Of a DNA stretch of 64,000 bases, positions 62,471-64,000 are shown piece by piece. Each line of letters starts with the position of its first letter. Position 1 is the first letter of the stretch. The translations under genes and the position numbers were made by a program. Source of the DNA: Schistocerca nitens (Eukaryota > Arthropoda > Insecta > Orthoptera > Acrididae); contig NC_064621.1 of assembly GCF_023898315.1 (NCBI RefSeq), forward strand, positions 127,346,521-127,410,520, written 5' to 3'. Below the pieces are notes generated by a model. The model saw only the letters and a program-made list of their open reading frames with translations, searched no databases and was not told the origin of the DNA.

Positions 62471-62719
62471 CAATCTACTGCGCATTATCCGCCCGTGGAA
62501 GTGAGATCACACCGACCTCGGGAGTTTCCCAGTAACCTCTCTTCTCTCATGGACTAGAATGGAGCAAGGCCTTCTTGATTGCCATCAGAGTAGTAATTCT
62601 ACTGTTATTTTTTTCTTCATACTTTAGACCGTAATTCTTAGTTACTGTAGCAACTATCCACGGCAGCTGATACCCATATTACTATCTCTATTCTTGTCCG
62701 CCCCCAGTAGCTGAGTGGT

Positions 62720-62918
62720 TCAAAAAATGGTTCAAATGGCTCTGAGCACTATGGGACTTAACATCTGAGGTCATCAGCCCCTAGAACTTAGAACTACTTA
62801 AACCTAACCTAAGGTCATCACACACATCCATGCCAGAGGCAGGATTCGTACCTGAGACCGCAGCAGTCACGCGGTTCCAGACTGTAGCGCCTAGAACCGG
62901 TCGGCCACTCCGGCCGGC
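62720..62918 (-). mobile_element. tRNA-derived SINE, family A
   Basis: Minus-strand copy with full head (GCCGGCCGGAGTGGCCGACC on the minus strand) and a doubled TTCAAAAAATGGTTCAAATG tail. No target duplication found; it abuts the LINE that follows. Confidence 0.92.
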
Positions 62919-64000
62919 GATAATAGTTGATGGTGACTTTAATTTACCCTCTATATGTTTTCGAAAATACATGTTTAACTCCGGAGGCATGCATAAAATA
63001 TCATCCGAAATTGTGCTGAGCGAAATCTCTGAAAATTATTTCGAGCAGTTAGCTCATGAACCCACACGAATAGTAAACGGTTGTGAAAACACACTTGACC
63101 TCTTAGCAACAAATAATCCGGAGTTAATAACGAGCGTCAAAACCGATTCAGGGATTAGTGGACACAGGGTTGCCTTCCTGAGAGACAATCTCCACTTATT
63201 CCAAATTAATAATATACGTGTAGACCAGATGTGGCTTAAATTCAAAGAAATATTATCGGCGGCAGTTGAGAGATTTATACCAAATAAATTAACAAACGAC
63301 GGAGCAGATCCTGCTTGGTACACAAAACGGGTTAGAACACTGTTGCAGAAACAACGAAACAAATATGCCAAATTTAAACAGACGCAAAATCCCCCAGATT
63401 GGCGATCTTTTACAGAGGCTCGAAATTTAGAGCGGACTTCAATGCGAGAAGCTTATAATAGTTGTCTACAACGAAACTTTGTCTCGAAACCTGGCAGAAA
63501 ATCCAAAGAGATTCTGGTCGTAGGTGAAGTATGTTAGCAGCAAGAAACAATCAATGCCTTCTCTGCGCGATACCAGTGGAGATACTATCGAAGACAGTTC
63601 TGCCAAAGCAGATTTACTAACACAGCCTTCCGAAATGCCTTCACAAAACAAGGCGAAGTAAATATTCCAGAATTCGAACCGAGAACAGCTGCCAACATAA
63701 CGTAGAAGTAAATATCCTAGGAGTAGTGAAGCAACTTCAATCACTTAATAAAAGCAAGTATTCTGGTCCAGACTGTATACCAATTAGGTTCCTTTCGGAG
63801 TATGCTGATGCATTAGCTCCATACTTAACAATCATATATAACCGTTCGGTCGACGAAAGGTCCGAACCCAACGACTGGAAAGTTGCACAGGTCACACCAA
63901 TATTCAAGAAAGGTAGTAGCAGTAATCCACTAAATTACAGGCCCATATCGTTAACGTCGATATTCTGCAGGATTTTGGAACAGATATTGTGTTCGAACAT
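62919..64000 (+). pseudogene. CR1-like LINE: end of endonuclease and start of RT (runs off window)
   Basis: 62922-63535 reads IIVDGDFNLP (APE Asp-Phe-Asn), FEQLAHEPTRIVNGCENTLD, LLATNNPEL and SGHRVAFL (Ser-x-His for Ser-Asp-His), then the linker RVRTLLQKQRNKYAKFKQ. After frame changes between 63536 and 63740, the RT start follows: LNKSKYSGPDCIPIRFLSEY, VAQVTPIFKKGSSS, NPLNYRPISLTSIFCRILEQ, up to the window edge. The linker-RT order and residues resemble the LINE at 6943. Interrupted by a few stops and shifts; the 5' side is cut by the SINE. Confidence 0.8.

Overview
This is eukaryotic, most likely insect DNA from a very large, repeat-rich genome. The best guess is an acridid grasshopper of the Schistocerca/Locusta type. 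That rests on many copies of a tRNA-derived SINE (class II tRNA-like head, tail ending in a CAGAGCCATTTGAA-like motif) that I recall as typical of Schistocerca, on several insect-type LINE, Tc1 and mariner families, and on a histone H2A protein almost identical to the fly protein. There is no bacterial gene organisation, no operon and no CRISPR array.

The only convincing host gene is an intact, intronless histone H2A gene at 13.6-14.0 kb. It has a TATA-like element upstream, an AATAAA about 585 bp past the stop, and no canonical histone 3' stem-loop. A 5S rRNA-derived SINE with its own target-site duplication sits only 128 bp behind the stop codon. Two CpG-rich islands (10.54-10.92 and 62.04-62.47 kb) and one TATA-containing GC-rich stretch (26.40-26.58 kb) could be control regions of genes lying outside the window or in unrecognised exons.

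Everything else recognisable is mobile DNA. 0-0.43 kb: 3' end of a Penelope-like element (PLE). 0.79-6.4 kb: mariner and Tc1 remnants, SINEs and a LINE fragment. 6.75-8.77 kb: a CR1/jockey-like LINE with a SINE in its reverse transcriptase. 8.8-10.2 and 36.0-37.4 kb: two copies of one Tc1 family. 10.9-13.4 kb: a foldback element with tRNA-like arms next to an internally deleted mariner with about 330-bp inverted repeats. 14.8-18.1 kb: an RTE-like LINE whose 5' end carries a tRNA-Met-like module. 18.6-23.5 kb: a nearly complete LINE with ORF1 and ORF2. 24.3-29.1 kb: SINEs and mariner remnants. 29.1-30.6 kb: an RTE-like LINE with a long open frame. 30.6-42.7 kb: fossil mariner, Tc1, CR1-like and gag pieces, SINEs, and a tRNA-like inverted-repeat element. 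42.7-47.2 kb: a young LTR retrotransposon with almost identical LTRs and a 5-bp target duplication. 47.5-57.2 kb: largely unassigned, with SINEs and faint transposon fossils. 57.2-60.6 kb: PLE remains with hammerhead-ribozyme-like sequences arranged as inverted pairs. 60.9-61.7 kb: SINEs nested three deep. 62.7-64 kb: a SINE next to a LINE that runs off the window.

The most unusual signal is the hammerhead-like set. There are two independent inverted pairs of PLE terminal repeats with outward-facing hammerhead-like motifs (57.75-58.16 and 60.2-60.55 kb), plus single relics elsewhere, and most share one extra nucleotide between the CUGAUGA box and stem II. Insertion order can be read in several places, for example a LINE fossil split by a PLE repeat pair and then hit by a SINE that itself holds two more SINEs.
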